This document shows, in pieces, positions 1 through 9,818 of a stretch of DNA of 64,000 nucleotides (position 1 is its first letter; the number at the start of each line of letters is the position of its first letter). Position numbers and translations under genes: made by a program. The notes beneath the pieces were generated by a model, which did no database searches, was not told the DNA's origin, and was given only the letters and a program-made list of their open reading frames with translations. The DNA lies in NCBI GenBank assembly GCA_018340375.1, contig JAFFJZ010000001.1, forward strand, positions 38,866,001 through 38,930,000. The letters are read 5' to 3'. This DNA is from Gonatopus flavifemur. Lineage: Eukaryota; Arthropoda; Insecta; Hymenoptera; Dryinidae.

Positions 1-229
1 GAGGATCGCGTAACTCCCCGAAGTGGCCAACTCGTGGACCAGAGGATGATTTTTAAGAACACTCAATGAAGCGGAGGATCACTACCACCAAATTGTTCTT
101 CCAATCCTTGGTCCAATTGGAGCAATATGCGGGAGCGGTGTGAATGCACCCAACACTTTGCGCCATCACGGTTCAAGCTCCTCAGCCTAGAGTCCCACAT
201 AACTGGAGCAAATTCACGCTACCAGCAAC

Positions 230-814
230 CTAAGAACTCTCCGGATCATGAATGGGCGACAATAGAGCCGGGACATCCCACACCCGACCCCACGCCACCG
301 GCTCGTCGTAGACGATCACCCTGAAAAGAGCCACGGCCACGATTTCATCGGGATCCTCTCCGGGGTTGGAGACGGCTGAAGCGTCTGTGACGATCGAGTT
401 GTCGGAGGACGCGCTGGTCGTGTTAGTCATCGACATTGGTTTGGCGGAACGGGAACTGTCGCTGGTTTTGTGGAGCGAACCACCGGCTTCGTTACCGGTG
501 GCGTTACCACCGATGCTCGTTCGTCCTCGTTCCTCCTTCGCTCTTCTTCCACTCGCTTCCTTCTCGCCTCGAGCCTGTTTCTCTTCTTCACGCCACAGTG
601 GTGTGGCATGGGTAGGAAAAGTAGATGAAAGAAGAAACAACTGAGTCGTTTGCAGGTTCTTTTTTCCTTTATCCGGAGCGGGTATATTCGCTTCCGCGTT
701 ACGTCGTCGAATCGCCCCTTCCATGGGGATAGACGCCTCTCTTATGGTACGACACGGACCATGCTGAGACGTCCCCCCAAGAGATGCACCATAGATACAT
801 ATAGATATATACAT
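230..814 (-). CDS. possible coding exon of an unrecognised gene (left edge)
   Basis: A 194-codon open frame on the minus strand lies in a GC- and CpG-rich block that contrasts with the AT-rich DNA to its right. The first half is low in complexity (Arg/Glu/Lys-rich), so the real start may be the ATG at 434-436, giving a Ser/Thr-rich leader followed by an ordered-looking stretch with FRVIVYDEPVAWG. That stretch faintly recalls the first strand of an EVH1 domain (VMVYDD then W), but nothing after it continues the match, so I do not assign it. The frame ends at a TAG at 230-232. Just beyond, on the same strand but in another frame, lies a second protein-like stretch containing KCWVHSHRSRILLQLDQ, so a splice or frameshift in this area is possible. 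The gene would run off the left edge. The function is unknown and the coding status is uncertain. Confidence 0.3.
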   Translation of the reverse strand: MYISICIYGASLGGTSQHGPCRTIREASIPMEGAIRRRNAEANIPAPDKGKKNLQTTQLFLLSSTFPTHATPLWREEEKQARGEKEASGRRAKEERGRTSIGGNATGNEAGGSLHKTSDSSRSAKPMSMTNTTSASSDNSIVTDASAVSNPGEDPDEIVAVALFRVIVYDEPVAWGRVWDVPALLSPIHDPESS

Positions 815-1102
815 TGTGTTCTTACATCCGAATAAATAATTACAAGATGATGAAATCTGGTATAAATCAGATTAATATAATATCATTGAATGGGGTTACC
901 GATGATTGGTCGAAACTCGTGATTGATCGAAAAAAAATTCATCGATGTTAAATTGATCGAATGATGGTTGATCGAAAATTATGTGGTCGAAAGTAGAATA
1001 TAATTTCAATGACGGTATAACATATTCATGTTGGAATGTTCATATTGTCAGATGTACCTGTACCTTGGTCTGTTTGTAAATACACCGCGCTAGTGAAAAG
1101 AT

Positions 1103-1260
1103 GTTATTTGATGTGGTATGTATGGAGATTGAATGGTTCGTTGTTTCTGTGTGCTTGAGTATCTTCATATGATGTATCAGTGTTATTTGATGTGGTATGT
1201 ATGGAGATTGAATGGTTCGTTGTTTCTGTGTGTTTGAGTATCTTCATATGGTGTATCAGT
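1103..1260. repeat. 79-bp tandem duplication, two copies
   Basis: The unit beginning GTTATTTGATGTGGTATG at 1103 recurs at 1182 with only a few substitutions and ends near ATCAGTGT at about 1260. It lies inside the TIR element of 884-1880. Confidence 0.9.
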
Positions 1261-1268
1261 GTGATTTC

Positions 1269-1574
1269 GATTGTTGGACTGAACGTTTGAAATTGCGAAG
1301 TACGTATTCGGTATGCCTCTCGAATTTGTTGGAAGTGAGAAAGGAAAGCCGAGATTAATTTATAAAGCGTTTCATTGAATGTATTGAAAAAGATCAGGCC
1401 AAGGATGAATTTCAGATTATGCAAATTTTGAATTACGTTCCACCAACCCCGCCACGGAAGAAACAAGTTGCCGCCTTTGAGAAGCTTAGTAGTATTGTGG
1501 GGAGTTATCAAGATGTGATTTATGCTGATAAACTAGACCCTAACAGCACAATGTGTCTCTGGGACGTTTTCTGA
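1269..1574 (+). pseudogene. decayed coding-like fragment inside a TIR element
   Basis: The plus frame starting at GAT 1269 reads as plausible protein to the TGA at 1572-1574, with one internal stop (TAA, 1356-1358). After the stop it contains FIECIEKDQAKDEFQ, then a Pro/Lys patch (PPTPPRKKQ) and AFEKLSSIV. This order (acidic, hydrophobic, Pro-Lys, amphipathic helix) loosely resembles a BESS motif, but I cannot confirm homology. It sits between the inverted ends of 884-1880, so it is either a transposase remnant or a captured host exon. A long minus-strand frame overlaps it and looks less protein-like. Confidence 0.25.
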
Positions 1575-1642
1575 ACGTTCAGGAAACCTCTTCCACGTTC
1601 TATAAACCTTCCATAAACGTTCCAGTGGCACGTTGTGCTGTC
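1544..1642. repeat. small palindrome with AACGTT words
   Basis: ACAGCACAATGTGTCTCTGG on the left pairs with CCAGTGGCACGTTGTGCTGT on the right. AACGTT-type hexamers occur between the arms. It lies inside the TIR element of 884-1880. Confidence 0.6.
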
Positions 1643-1916
1643 TGGGAGAGTACTTGAAAGCTATTGCGAATGGTTTGTGAATATTGTTAATGGTAGAGGT
1701 ACCTGGGAGTGGAATAAAGTTATTTTTCGGCCAATTGCAGTGGTTGATAAATTTTTGATTCGATCAATTGTTCTTTCGATTATTTTTTTTTTTCGATCAA
1801 TTGGAATTCGGTCTACTTTTTTCGATAAACTTGATTTCGATCGATTACTTTCGACCAATGGTCATAGACTCCATTGAATGAAGTAAATTTCTTTCAATAG
1901 TAGTGCGTAGTCACCA

Positions 1917-3141
1917 CACTGAGAGAAAAAATTTCCGGGAATAATAAAATATTTAGTTGAATAGTCGCCATAAAATACTCAATTGATGTGAATAAATTTT
2001 CATTGACTCGATTAAATATTCATTCAACCAAACAAATATTTGATATGCTATGAAATATTTCATCAATTGAAACAGTTATTTAATTGAGTCAATGAAAGTT
2101 CATTCAAATCAATTAAGTAAAGGAGTGTACGGTAGTGTGGGACGTACGGTAGTGCGGGACACCCGTTTTTTTTGACAGAGTGCAAATATGGCGACACCGG
2201 CTACTGTCAAACTACTCTTATGACATGAGCTAGTTTTTGAGCTAACACTGAAGCGAATAGTCGCATTGATTTCATTGCGCCCAAACATCGTGTGTGAAAA
2301 TTAGAAAAAAAGTTTTTTTCCAAGTTCTTGTGAGTGCTATAATTTCAATGAAATCTAGTGAAAAAGGTGAATGTAATGCATGTATGGAAAGTGTTTTCAT
2401 TATATTTTATGATGAAATATCAATTCAAGCCAAAATATGCACACCTCAATTTTTTTCTGTAATGATAAAAATGGCTGTCATTCCCTAGTGCGGGACATCG
2501 TTTGTACGGTAGTGTGGGACACCATTGTAATATTAATCGATTGTGTTTTATTCAATAGAAGTGGTTTAAAAGTGAACTGTCCGTCTCGTTAATTGCCTCC
2601 CCCAGTAAATTACGCTCCAAAAGAAGTAAGTATATAAATTAAGTACATTTAAAGAGCGCTGCCATGACTACCAGCTACTTTACATGTAAACATTGCGCTT
2701 CTGACAGTGATGAAGGAGACGACGAATAAGATGGTTCAAATGCCATTTTCTGTTGTTGTGTTTGCCATTGAAGATTTTTTGAATAAATGCAATTTGATTT
2801 TCTTTACATTTTTGGTGTTCTTACTTCATATTTTGCCAGTTTTGGTGGATTTTTTAAAGTGTCTCACACTACCGTACAAATTTCTCCCTGTGCAAAAATC
2901 GATGTTCCACAAAAATGGCTATGCAATTTTTCTACTCAACTTAATCAATGTAGTTACTTCAGCAAAAAGTAAGCTGAGCCTTCTAGCTTTCCAATGATCT
3001 ATATAATTCCCTATAAAATGGACTTGATCAAAACTTATAGGGCAAAACCAAAAGCCGTCTCACACTACCGTACACTCCCTTATTTTATGGCGACTATTCA
3101 ACTAAATGTTATATTGTTCCCGGAAATTTTTTCTCTTAGTG
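1917..3141. mobile_element. foldback element (CACTGAGAG ends), split by a later insertion
   Basis: The left arm CACTGAGAGAAAAAATTTCC and the right end, reversed (CACTAAGAGAAAAAATTTCC), match and extend inward through TTTAGTTGAATAGTCGCCAT. The right arm is interrupted: the sequence before 2119 (ATCAATTAAGTA) resumes after 3082 (TTTTATGGCGAC), so an element at 2120-3080 was inserted after this one. Removing the insert restores a foldback of roughly 260 bp. Confidence 0.8.
2120..3080. mobile_element. 961-bp TA-flanked TIR element nested in a foldback
   Basis: The ends are AAGGAGTGTACGGTAGTGTG and its near-perfect inverse at 3055-3080. They are flanked by TA at 2118-2119 and 3081-3082, and the host foldback reads straight through when one TA is dropped. 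The end word TACGGTAGTGYGGGAC recurs inside at about 2144, 2484 (partial) and 2504, and inverted at about 2862, like subterminal binding sites. No transposase was recognised. The TA target duplication fits a Tc1/mariner-type mechanism (inference). Confidence 0.85.
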
Positions 3142-3639
3142 CATTATAATACTCATCATGGGACACTTACGTCTTAGGTAATCACATTTGAATGTAGTTA
3201 CATGATAATTCCATTAAAACATAACAAAATAAGAGCCTTACAAAATCACTTCTCAACCAATTTGACTGTAACTCATACATGACCATATAGGACCACCTTC
3301 CTCTCAATCTACGACTGTGGTATAAATTTCATGACGATCGGATACTTAGAACGGGAGATATTTGCATTTGCAATTTGTCAAAATGCCAACAGAGATGATG
3401 ACAGAGAAACAGACAGACAGATACAAAACCAAAATGCTCTTCTAAATTCGAAGAAACATTCTGGCTTTCGAGATATTCTATTTGAAGACAAAAAAATTTT
3501 CGGTCCCTCGAAATGATCACAAAGCTTCCCTCTAACGAGGAACCAATAGATGTAAATTTAATAATATCATATACGAGTAAAAAATATTCCCAACATATAA
3601 TGGTAACTCACAATTACCTTAAGAGTGTGAGAGTGAAGG
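3142..3639. other. non-coding spacer, nothing recognised
   Basis: AT-rich DNA between the nested foldback and the next repeat. Only short chance reading frames occur. Confidence 0.5.
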
Positions 3640-4029
3640 CTGATTACCCTCCCCGATCGGTAAATTTACATGTACAGTATAGTGTTAATTTTACCTCTCA
3701 TATCGGTAAAATCACAATGGTACCAGGGTAAATGCTCATTACCCTTCCCCATGGGTAAATTCACTACAGTGTAGTTGTAATTTTACCTTTCACATTGGTT
3801 ACCATTGTAACGTGAATTCATTAATGTTTAGACAAAAAGTCAAATTCCTTCTATATGCTATAAATGTACTCAATCGAAACGAGTACAAACGTATGTGAAC
3901 CTTTTTCGAACAAATCATCTGCATTGTTGGTTTAGCTGCGATCGTTAGGACTGGGGTTCAATACCTGTTGGAGGAATTTTTCCCAGGGACTAATGTCGAA
4001 CATCAATTCAATGTGGAAATATGTTTTTT

Positions 4030-4037
4030 CTGTCTAT
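4030..4037. repeat. 8-bp target site duplication, left copy
   Basis: CTGTCTAT directly abuts the left TIR, and an identical CTGTCTAT abuts the right TIR at 4742-4749. An 8-bp duplication is the hAT signature. Confidence 0.9.
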
Positions 4038-4741
4038 TAGGGATGTGCGGGTACCCGAGTCATCGGGTTTTTATCGGGTCGGGTTTTTCAATTACCCGAG
4101 TTTTTCGGGTACCCGATTACATTCGGGTAATTCAAGTATAGCAAACGTTTTCCTCAGCAGGAAATATTGTGACAGCAACTCGATCAAGATTGCTGACAAA
4201 ACATGTGGAAGAGTTGTGCTTCCTCCATTCACATTTAAAAATATGAAAAAAGAATGATATTTATAAGAAGAATATTTATTTTCATTGATGTTCAAGTTTC
4301 TATATTGTGTTTACTAAATACGAAAATAGATAATATATTATTTATGAAATATAAATGTGATTATATTTTTCAATTGAATTAAAAAATAAATATAAACATT
4401 CCATGAAGCAATTTGGAGATTTCTTAATGCGCTGCATAATCAATTACATGGAGTAACAACCCTAATAGACTTGTAGTGAATATGGCATTCTTCACATTAG
4501 AATTGAATTCATATGAAATCCCCTTATTCCTACAATCGCTCAAGACAATTTGTCCTTAAAATATCAACGGCAATGGCAACTTCGAATAGAAGTTGAAAAT
4601 ATTAAATTCAAGCGATTTTATTATATTCGGGTACCCGACTTGGAAAATCCGATTTAATCGGGTACCCGACCCGACCCGAAAAGAAATACAAATACCCGAA
4701 CCCGACCCGACCCGATAAAAAGTGCTACCCGCACACCCCTA
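4038..4741. mobile_element. non-autonomous hAT-superfamily element
   Basis: The TIRs TAGGGATGTGCGGGTACCCG and TAGGGGTGTGCGGGTAGC (right end read inverted) are flanked by perfect 8-bp direct repeats. Subterminal regions are crowded with CGGGT/ACCCG and GGGTACCC words. The interior encodes the C-terminal end of a hAT transposase. At 704 bp it is a deletion derivative that keeps the 3' end of the parental gene. Target length, TAGGG ends and transposase remnant all point to hAT. Confidence 0.93.
4139..4246 (+). pseudogene. hAT transposase C-terminal (dimerisation domain) fragment
   Basis: The plus frame from TTT at 4148 reads FSSAGNIVTATRSRL, then a helix-like stretch, then CFLHSHLK, ending at a TGA at 4244-4246. 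The (F)S-x-AGNI-x-T-x-x-RSRL block followed by a V-E-x-L-x-FLH-x-x-LK tail is the conserved C-terminal end of hAT transposases, which mediates multimerisation. An in-frame TAG at 4139-4141 and the lack of upstream homology show that the catalytic part is deleted, so it cannot make an active enzyme. It lies wholly within the TIR-bounded element, which confirms the classification. Confidence 0.85.
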
Positions 4742-4925
4742 CTGTCTATGTAATTTTGCATCAAACAGGTAGGCGTAATTCCATACAAACATGTAGGTGG
4801 AAACACAATTTGCCAATAGAGTGCATGTAAATTCACCGGCGGTGAAGGTAATTTCACATCATGATAGTGTAAGTAATTACACATCATACATACCATGTAA
4901 TTTTATCGATACTGTGAGGGTTAAT

Positions 4926-5488
4926 GCTGTTGCCACTGACATCTTCGTAAAATCATCGTAAAAATTTCTTACACTGCATATACGAGTTTAAGCACCGTAC
5001 AGCACGTTCTTCATCACATCATATCCTGTGAATTATCAAGTCTCATCGGGTACTCAGAGTCGCTGAAGCGTCGCGCGAGGGAACATTTACACGAAAACTT
5101 ACTGATATTATCCATTTACGTTAATAACATTCAATGAAATGATACCGAAGCGTGTGGCAGGTTTTCGAAAACAATGACCACCAGTGATGATTGATCGACG
5201 ATTCATTGTTTCGCAGCTCTGGGCAGTATAAACTGATTGATTTCACAAATTATACACGCTTGTCTCACGGACACAAATTGCCACGAATGAAATCGCCACA
5301 GGCACAGTTCACTCCAATTGGTATTCGTTGAACTATATCAAAAACAAGAGAACTAAATATGTTTCTTCGTGGAATATTCCATTCTTATGAAAAAAATAGT
5401 ACACGTTGGAGATGGAAGGTTGAGATTTTTCATTCTAGATATCAAAGTGAAATGTTACTTGAAACGAATGGAAATCCCAGTCTCGCAA
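4926..5488. other. non-coding spacer, nothing recognised
   Basis: Unique AT-rich sequence with no supported reading frame or repeat. Confidence 0.5.
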
Positions 5489-6339
5489 CACTGTTAAAAA
5501 TTTCTTGAAATTTCATGTACTTTTCATGTACATATGTGAATGAAAATTCAATTTTTGTGAACTGAAATAGGAATCCAAATACATGTTATTGAATTTTCAA
5601 GTTATCGTGCATGAAAATTGAAATTAATGCACAGGTGATTGAAAAAACTTAAAAAAATTTAATCCAGTATAATAACATAATAATATCATTATAATTATAA
5701 TCAAATCATGACTCTAATGGCATCCAACTGAAAACAACAAAAATGATTCAAGTTGGTTTGGATTTGAAAAAAAATCTAAAAATGCTCATATCTCAAAAAC
5801 TAACCTTCAAAAAACGGGAAATTCTTGCATTATGGCTTCAGAATACGCCCTTGAAATACAATTTTTCTCACTTGGATCACCGTGTATACTAACGCTTCGA
5901 CGAAGTCATCCACGTATCCACTTCAACTATGTACCAGTTAGATCACACGGTTTGTTCAGTGTTTCTACATCACAAGTACATCTTGATTCACAAGTTTGAA
6001 GAATGAACGCAAGGTCATATACGCAGAAAAATGCCGCGTTCCACATAAGTGGCAATGGCTTGAGTGATAGAGCTTTGGCGTCCGATTTCGACGTCCCGCG
6101 TTCACATCTTGTGAAGGTGATTTTTTTTTTCAACAATCATGAACATGTGCATGAAATTTAAAGAACTTGTTATTGAATTTTCAATCATGATTTCTCTCAA
6201 CAATCAAGAACATGTGCATGAAATTTAAAGAACTGGTTCTTGAATTTTCAATACTTCTGTACATTACTTTTCATTTACGTGAGTGGAAATTGCTTCCATT
6301 ACATGTGGTTGAAAATTCAATCAGAAATTTCTAACAGTG
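5489..6339. mobile_element. foldback element with CACTGTTARAAATTTCT ends
   Basis: The left end CACTGTTAAAAATTTCTTG matches the inverted right end CACTGTTAGAAATTTCTGA. Subterminal TGAAAATTCAAT and CATGTACATG words occur in both orientations. The interior (about 5700-6120) is unrelated unique DNA. The ends belong to the same family as the elements at 16400 and 19712. Confidence 0.75.
6131..6255 (+). repeat. 67-bp tandem duplication inside a foldback
   Basis: CAACAATCATGAACATGTGC at 6131 recurs as CAACAATCAAGAACATGTGC at 6198. Both copies run on through TGAAATTTAAAGAACT and end in TTGAATTTTCAAT. Confidence 0.85.
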
Positions 6340-7859
6340 AAGATATAAACTCGTAACAGCGAAAGAAGTCGGATTGAATTTCCTCTCTTCTAGGTTTCCA
6401 GAGCGAAATGAATGAATATGGTGTTGATTAAGACTAATCATGCTGTGATGAAAGTGAATATCATCTCTGAAGTTTCCGAATATTTGAATATTCGTCAGTT
6501 TGAGGTTTTAACGAGAGGATACTCACCTAAAATTTCAATTTTCAGTATATTTGAAATATTCATAAATCAGTGAAAGCCGTTGAACGACAAAAATCATCTC
6601 ATGAATGTGAGTATACAGAGCCTACTTCTTGAGTACGTTTTTTGGTAATGAAATCACTCGAAAATGATCTGAGAATTGCTTTTATGTTTGGATCCATCTT
6701 ATACAATGTACTGTTTCGCAGTTTTACAGAGGAACCCATGTGGAAGAAATGTTCAAAAATATATGCAATTGTATACAAATCGTATACAATTGTATACAGT
6801 TTTGGACATTGCTTCTACATGGGAAGTGACATCAATTCAATCAATGCATATTGAAAGTAAAATTCAATCCACACGGAGAGAAATGTGGTTTCAAATATTA
6901 TTACATTTTGTACTAAAGTAGCAGCATAAGCGACATAGTATACTCTTCATCGACCATATCTCTCAAAAACTTGTTGAAAATATGGTATTCTCTTTGTCAA
7001 ACAATGCATCACATTCCCGTCAAAGAGTTGCATGTTCCTTCAAATTTTTTTCAGCATAATTATTGTTTGTTAAAATGGGGTGAATTTTTCGAAGGATTGA
7101 GATTTTGTATTCAAATTTATTCAATTCGTCACTGGAATATTCTTCAACACAGGAGTGGCTGATATCTAACCATGATTCACGTTGAACAAGTAAAAGCGCT
7201 GATAACTACCAATAGCGGGAGTGGTCTATAAAATTGTAGCAATTATCGTGCACATTCACCACCACTTTTCAGCGTTTGTTGCATGCACGTAAGATGTTAT
7301 TTGCACTCGAAAAACCGAATGGTAATAGCAACTATTAACACTTCCATTATCACTGAATACTAGGAACAACTGACGTCATTGGTGGTTATAATTATAAATA
7401 AACTATAATCGTAGAATTGTAATTTCAATGGTCGGAACGCAAGACTTTATAGTTCTGCAATTTCTGATTTTTCTGAGCTCTCTGAACAATTTCGAGTGTT
7501 TGAATTCGATTATATCCTTGCATGTTTGTGAAATAAGGCCTAGTACACTGGTCTAGCATAGACCTAATTCTGCCGATATGGGGCCAAACCTGAGTCAAAG
7601 TGGGGCCAAAACTCATATATACTGGGGTAGTTTTCTTACTGTTTATACTCGAATCTTCGTTGATTATCTTGAAGATTATTTTGGAAATCAATTGATTACG
7701 CATGAAAGGAATCCCAAAATTTGACAATCTAAATCTGAATGACTCTGAACAATTGTGTTAAACTTCAAACAATTTGGAAATGTTTTTCCGCTTATTCAGA
7801 ACTGTTTCGAATTCATTTCTAAATATACATATTCCAGATTATCGAACTCCTCATTCTAT
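6340..7859. other. non-coding spacer with a GGCC-word patch
   Basis: No gene is supported. At 7540-7625 words such as GGGGCCAAA recur, similar in flavour to the GGCC-rich foldback at 32500-32621. The remainder is unremarkable AT-rich DNA. Confidence 0.4.
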
Positions 7860-8229
7860 CACGGAGAGAAAAAATTTGCTGACGCAGCAAATCGAGGTAT
7901 TATATATAGAATAGCAAAATTTTTTGCTGACCTAGCTAAAAATTTGCTATAACAGCAATCGTGTTAGCTACAACAGCAATTTTTTAGCTGTGGCAGCAAA
8001 AGATGTTTGCTCCGCCAGCAAATTTTCAGTGGTATATACAGAATAGCAAACAAATTTTGCTGGTATAGCAAACATTTTTTGCTGCCACAGCTAAAAATTC
8101 GCTGTCGCAGCTAACGAGATTGCTGGAACAGCAAATAGTTTGCTGTCACAGCAAAAAATTTGCTGCTCTGGCAAAAGGAACCCAGAAAAAGTAGATTTCG
8201 CTGCCACAGCGAATTCCTTTTTCTCCGTG
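7860..8229. mobile_element. 370-bp dyad-array foldback MITE, copy 1 (GCTG-N3-CAGC)
   Basis: It is bounded by CACGGAGAGAAAAAA on the left and its inverse (TTTTTCTCCGTG) on the right. The interior is an array of 11-bp dyads of the form GCTG-N3-CAGC, mostly embedded in TTTGCTG...CAGCAAA, starting at about 7878, 7926, 7946, 7967, 7987, 8009, 8059, 8081, 8101, 8122, 8142, 8162 and 8200. Most steps are 20-22 bp. The two halves are also inverted copies of each other. A second copy lies in the opposite orientation at 34863-35232. No protein is encoded. Confidence 0.9.
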
Positions 8230-9388
8230 TAGAACAGTAATAGCAGTATGTCAATTTGAATCCTTCATATGATGACTTGAAAAAATATTTCCTACGGAAA
8301 TTTTGATTTTCAGTCCATATGAAATTGTCTCGAATAATCGTTTCATATAATTCATGTAAAGTTTGTATATCATTGCGACTGTTTTGATTGTATACGGATA
8401 TTATGAAAATTAGACATGAATCATATAACATGAGTTTTGATTTTTTTTGTTTTTCTGTTGTTTTTATTTTGTATAATTTTTATATAGTTCATATACACGG
8501 AGAAAACAATACGGGAAAAAAATTATGAATTCCATGCAAGAGTACCATAATTTCCGGAAGATTGGTGCGTACATATGTGAGAAACTACCACAAAGTATGG
8601 GAAAAGTGTTTTATTGTAAGAAACAACAGTATTTATATATATTTTTCCAAGGCAGTATGGTATTTTTATAGAGCAGTTAATTGGAATTTACATTCGTTGT
8701 ACAATGAATATTTATCGGTCATGTACAAAAGTTTTTTTCAAGTATGAATCGGAGAAATTAAGGCTACCTGAATTTGCATAATATAAAAAAAATATATATT
8801 TCTCATGTCATGGCTTCTCTCTCCCTTCATTTTTGTTCAAGACACCGACCATCGTTTTCCATCTAGTCGCCATGTTTATCCCTGGAAGGATTGGTTGGGA
8901 GAACCTGACAAATATGAGAGACAAATATAATTTCAAACAACGAACTTAAATTTCTGATAAATTATTAAGAACTACAGTGTTTGATATTGAAACATTGGCC
9001 ATTTGGTGATTTTTGTAACAGCACAGTTTTCCGCCGCACAGCTCCTTGTGAAGATTCACTACATCCAATGATGAATGTTTCCCGTAAATTGAAATGCACA
9101 CGTGATTTACATAAAACATACAGTGTAACACGTTTTCGTTAGGATTTTTTTTTCAATCCTTATATATCAAGTGAAGTATTCAAACTGCTCTTGTGAGAAT
9201 CGATCCGAATAACAAACGCCGTATCGTGGTACTTGATTGAACTCATTTGAATAGGAAGCGGAAAGAGGTATCTTCGATTGAACACGTATATGTTTAAAAA
9301 TACTTCTGTCCAATATATAATCCTATTCATAAATGATTCAAAGTTTTATGATTTCAATCATTTCGCACCACCAAAAGATATTATAGTA
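8230..9388. other. non-coding spacer, one stray element end
   Basis: A single TACACGGAGAAAAC end occurs near 8494-8508 without a visible partner, perhaps a truncated element. Nothing else was recognised. Confidence 0.4.
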
Positions 9389-9773
9389 CACTGAGAACAG
9401 TATACGGTAACGGTTACTATGAAAAATAGTATTTTGGTGAGAGATGTTTCAAAATTTTATTGAGTCCCGTTCAGAATCGGAGGGTGCTTCCGATACCGAG
9501 GGAGTGGAGTGGAGCGGGTTATATTTTAACTAGTCCAAAATTAGGAATTTTTTTTTCAATTTTTCAATTGGTCGAAAGATAACCCACTCCACTTCTACTC
9601 ACTCGATTTCGGAAGCACCCAAAGTGAGTACGTTAAACTATTCACGTTGCCATGGAAACGATAGGTTAACATCGTAATGATCACCAAATCGCGAGCCATC
9701 ACTCACTCCCTGTTTTAAAATCGTAATGAGAACTGGGGCGAATGGTAATCATCCCCATATACTTTTCACCGTG
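9389..9773. mobile_element. TA-associated foldback containing a second palindrome
   Basis: The left end TA-CACTGAGAACAGTATACGG matches the inverted right end CACGGTGAAAAGTATATGG. Inside, 9482-9620 is a separate foldback, GGGTGCTTCCGATACCGAGG against CGATTTCGGAAGCACCC with GTGGAGTGGAGCGGGTTAT / ATAACCCACTCCAC nearer the centre. Its right third (9643-9773) is repeated at 54431-54560 without the inner palindrome. Confidence 0.7.
9482..9620. repeat. inner palindrome nested in 9389-9773
   Basis: Inverted arms of about 50 bp (GGGTGCTTCCGATACCGAGG / CGATTTCGGAAGCACCC) surround an AT-rich loop. It may be a younger insertion, since the related repeat near 54.5 kb lacks it. Confidence 0.8.
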
Positions 9774-9818
9774 TCTTGAAATTTTATTATTCATATTTCA
9801 AAAATGAATGAGAATTCG

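Larger units (their letters stand above)
884..1880. mobile_element. TIR element with TTGATCGAAA-word arrays at both ends
   Basis: The left end (ATTGAATGGGGT...ATTGGTCGAAA) and the right end, reversed (ATTCAATGGAGT...ATTGGTCGAAA), match as inverted ends. Both subterminal zones repeat variants of TTGATCGAAA: about 905-985 on the left and about 1755-1860 on the right. The interior holds a 79-bp tandem duplication, a decayed coding-like stretch and a small palindrome. The target duplication is unclear. I infer a non-autonomous DNA element of about 1 kb. Confidence 0.6.
3640..4925. mobile_element. degenerate foldback with GGTAAATTTAC words, split by a hAT element
   Basis: GATTACCCTCCCCGATCGGT and AAATTTACATGTACA (about 3642-3676) match, inverted, the segment near 4825-4855 (TGCATGTAAATTCACC with the adjacent GGTAATTTCAC). 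TAATTTTACC and GGTAA words are scattered through 3598-3800 and 4749-4920. The two halves are separated by the hAT element at 4038-4741. The outer boundaries are approximate. Confidence 0.45.

Noticed and set aside
3930..3985. GGGGTTCAATACC motif reminiscent of a tRNA T-loop
   Set aside because: No matching acceptor stem, anticodon arm or D-arm can be drawn around it.
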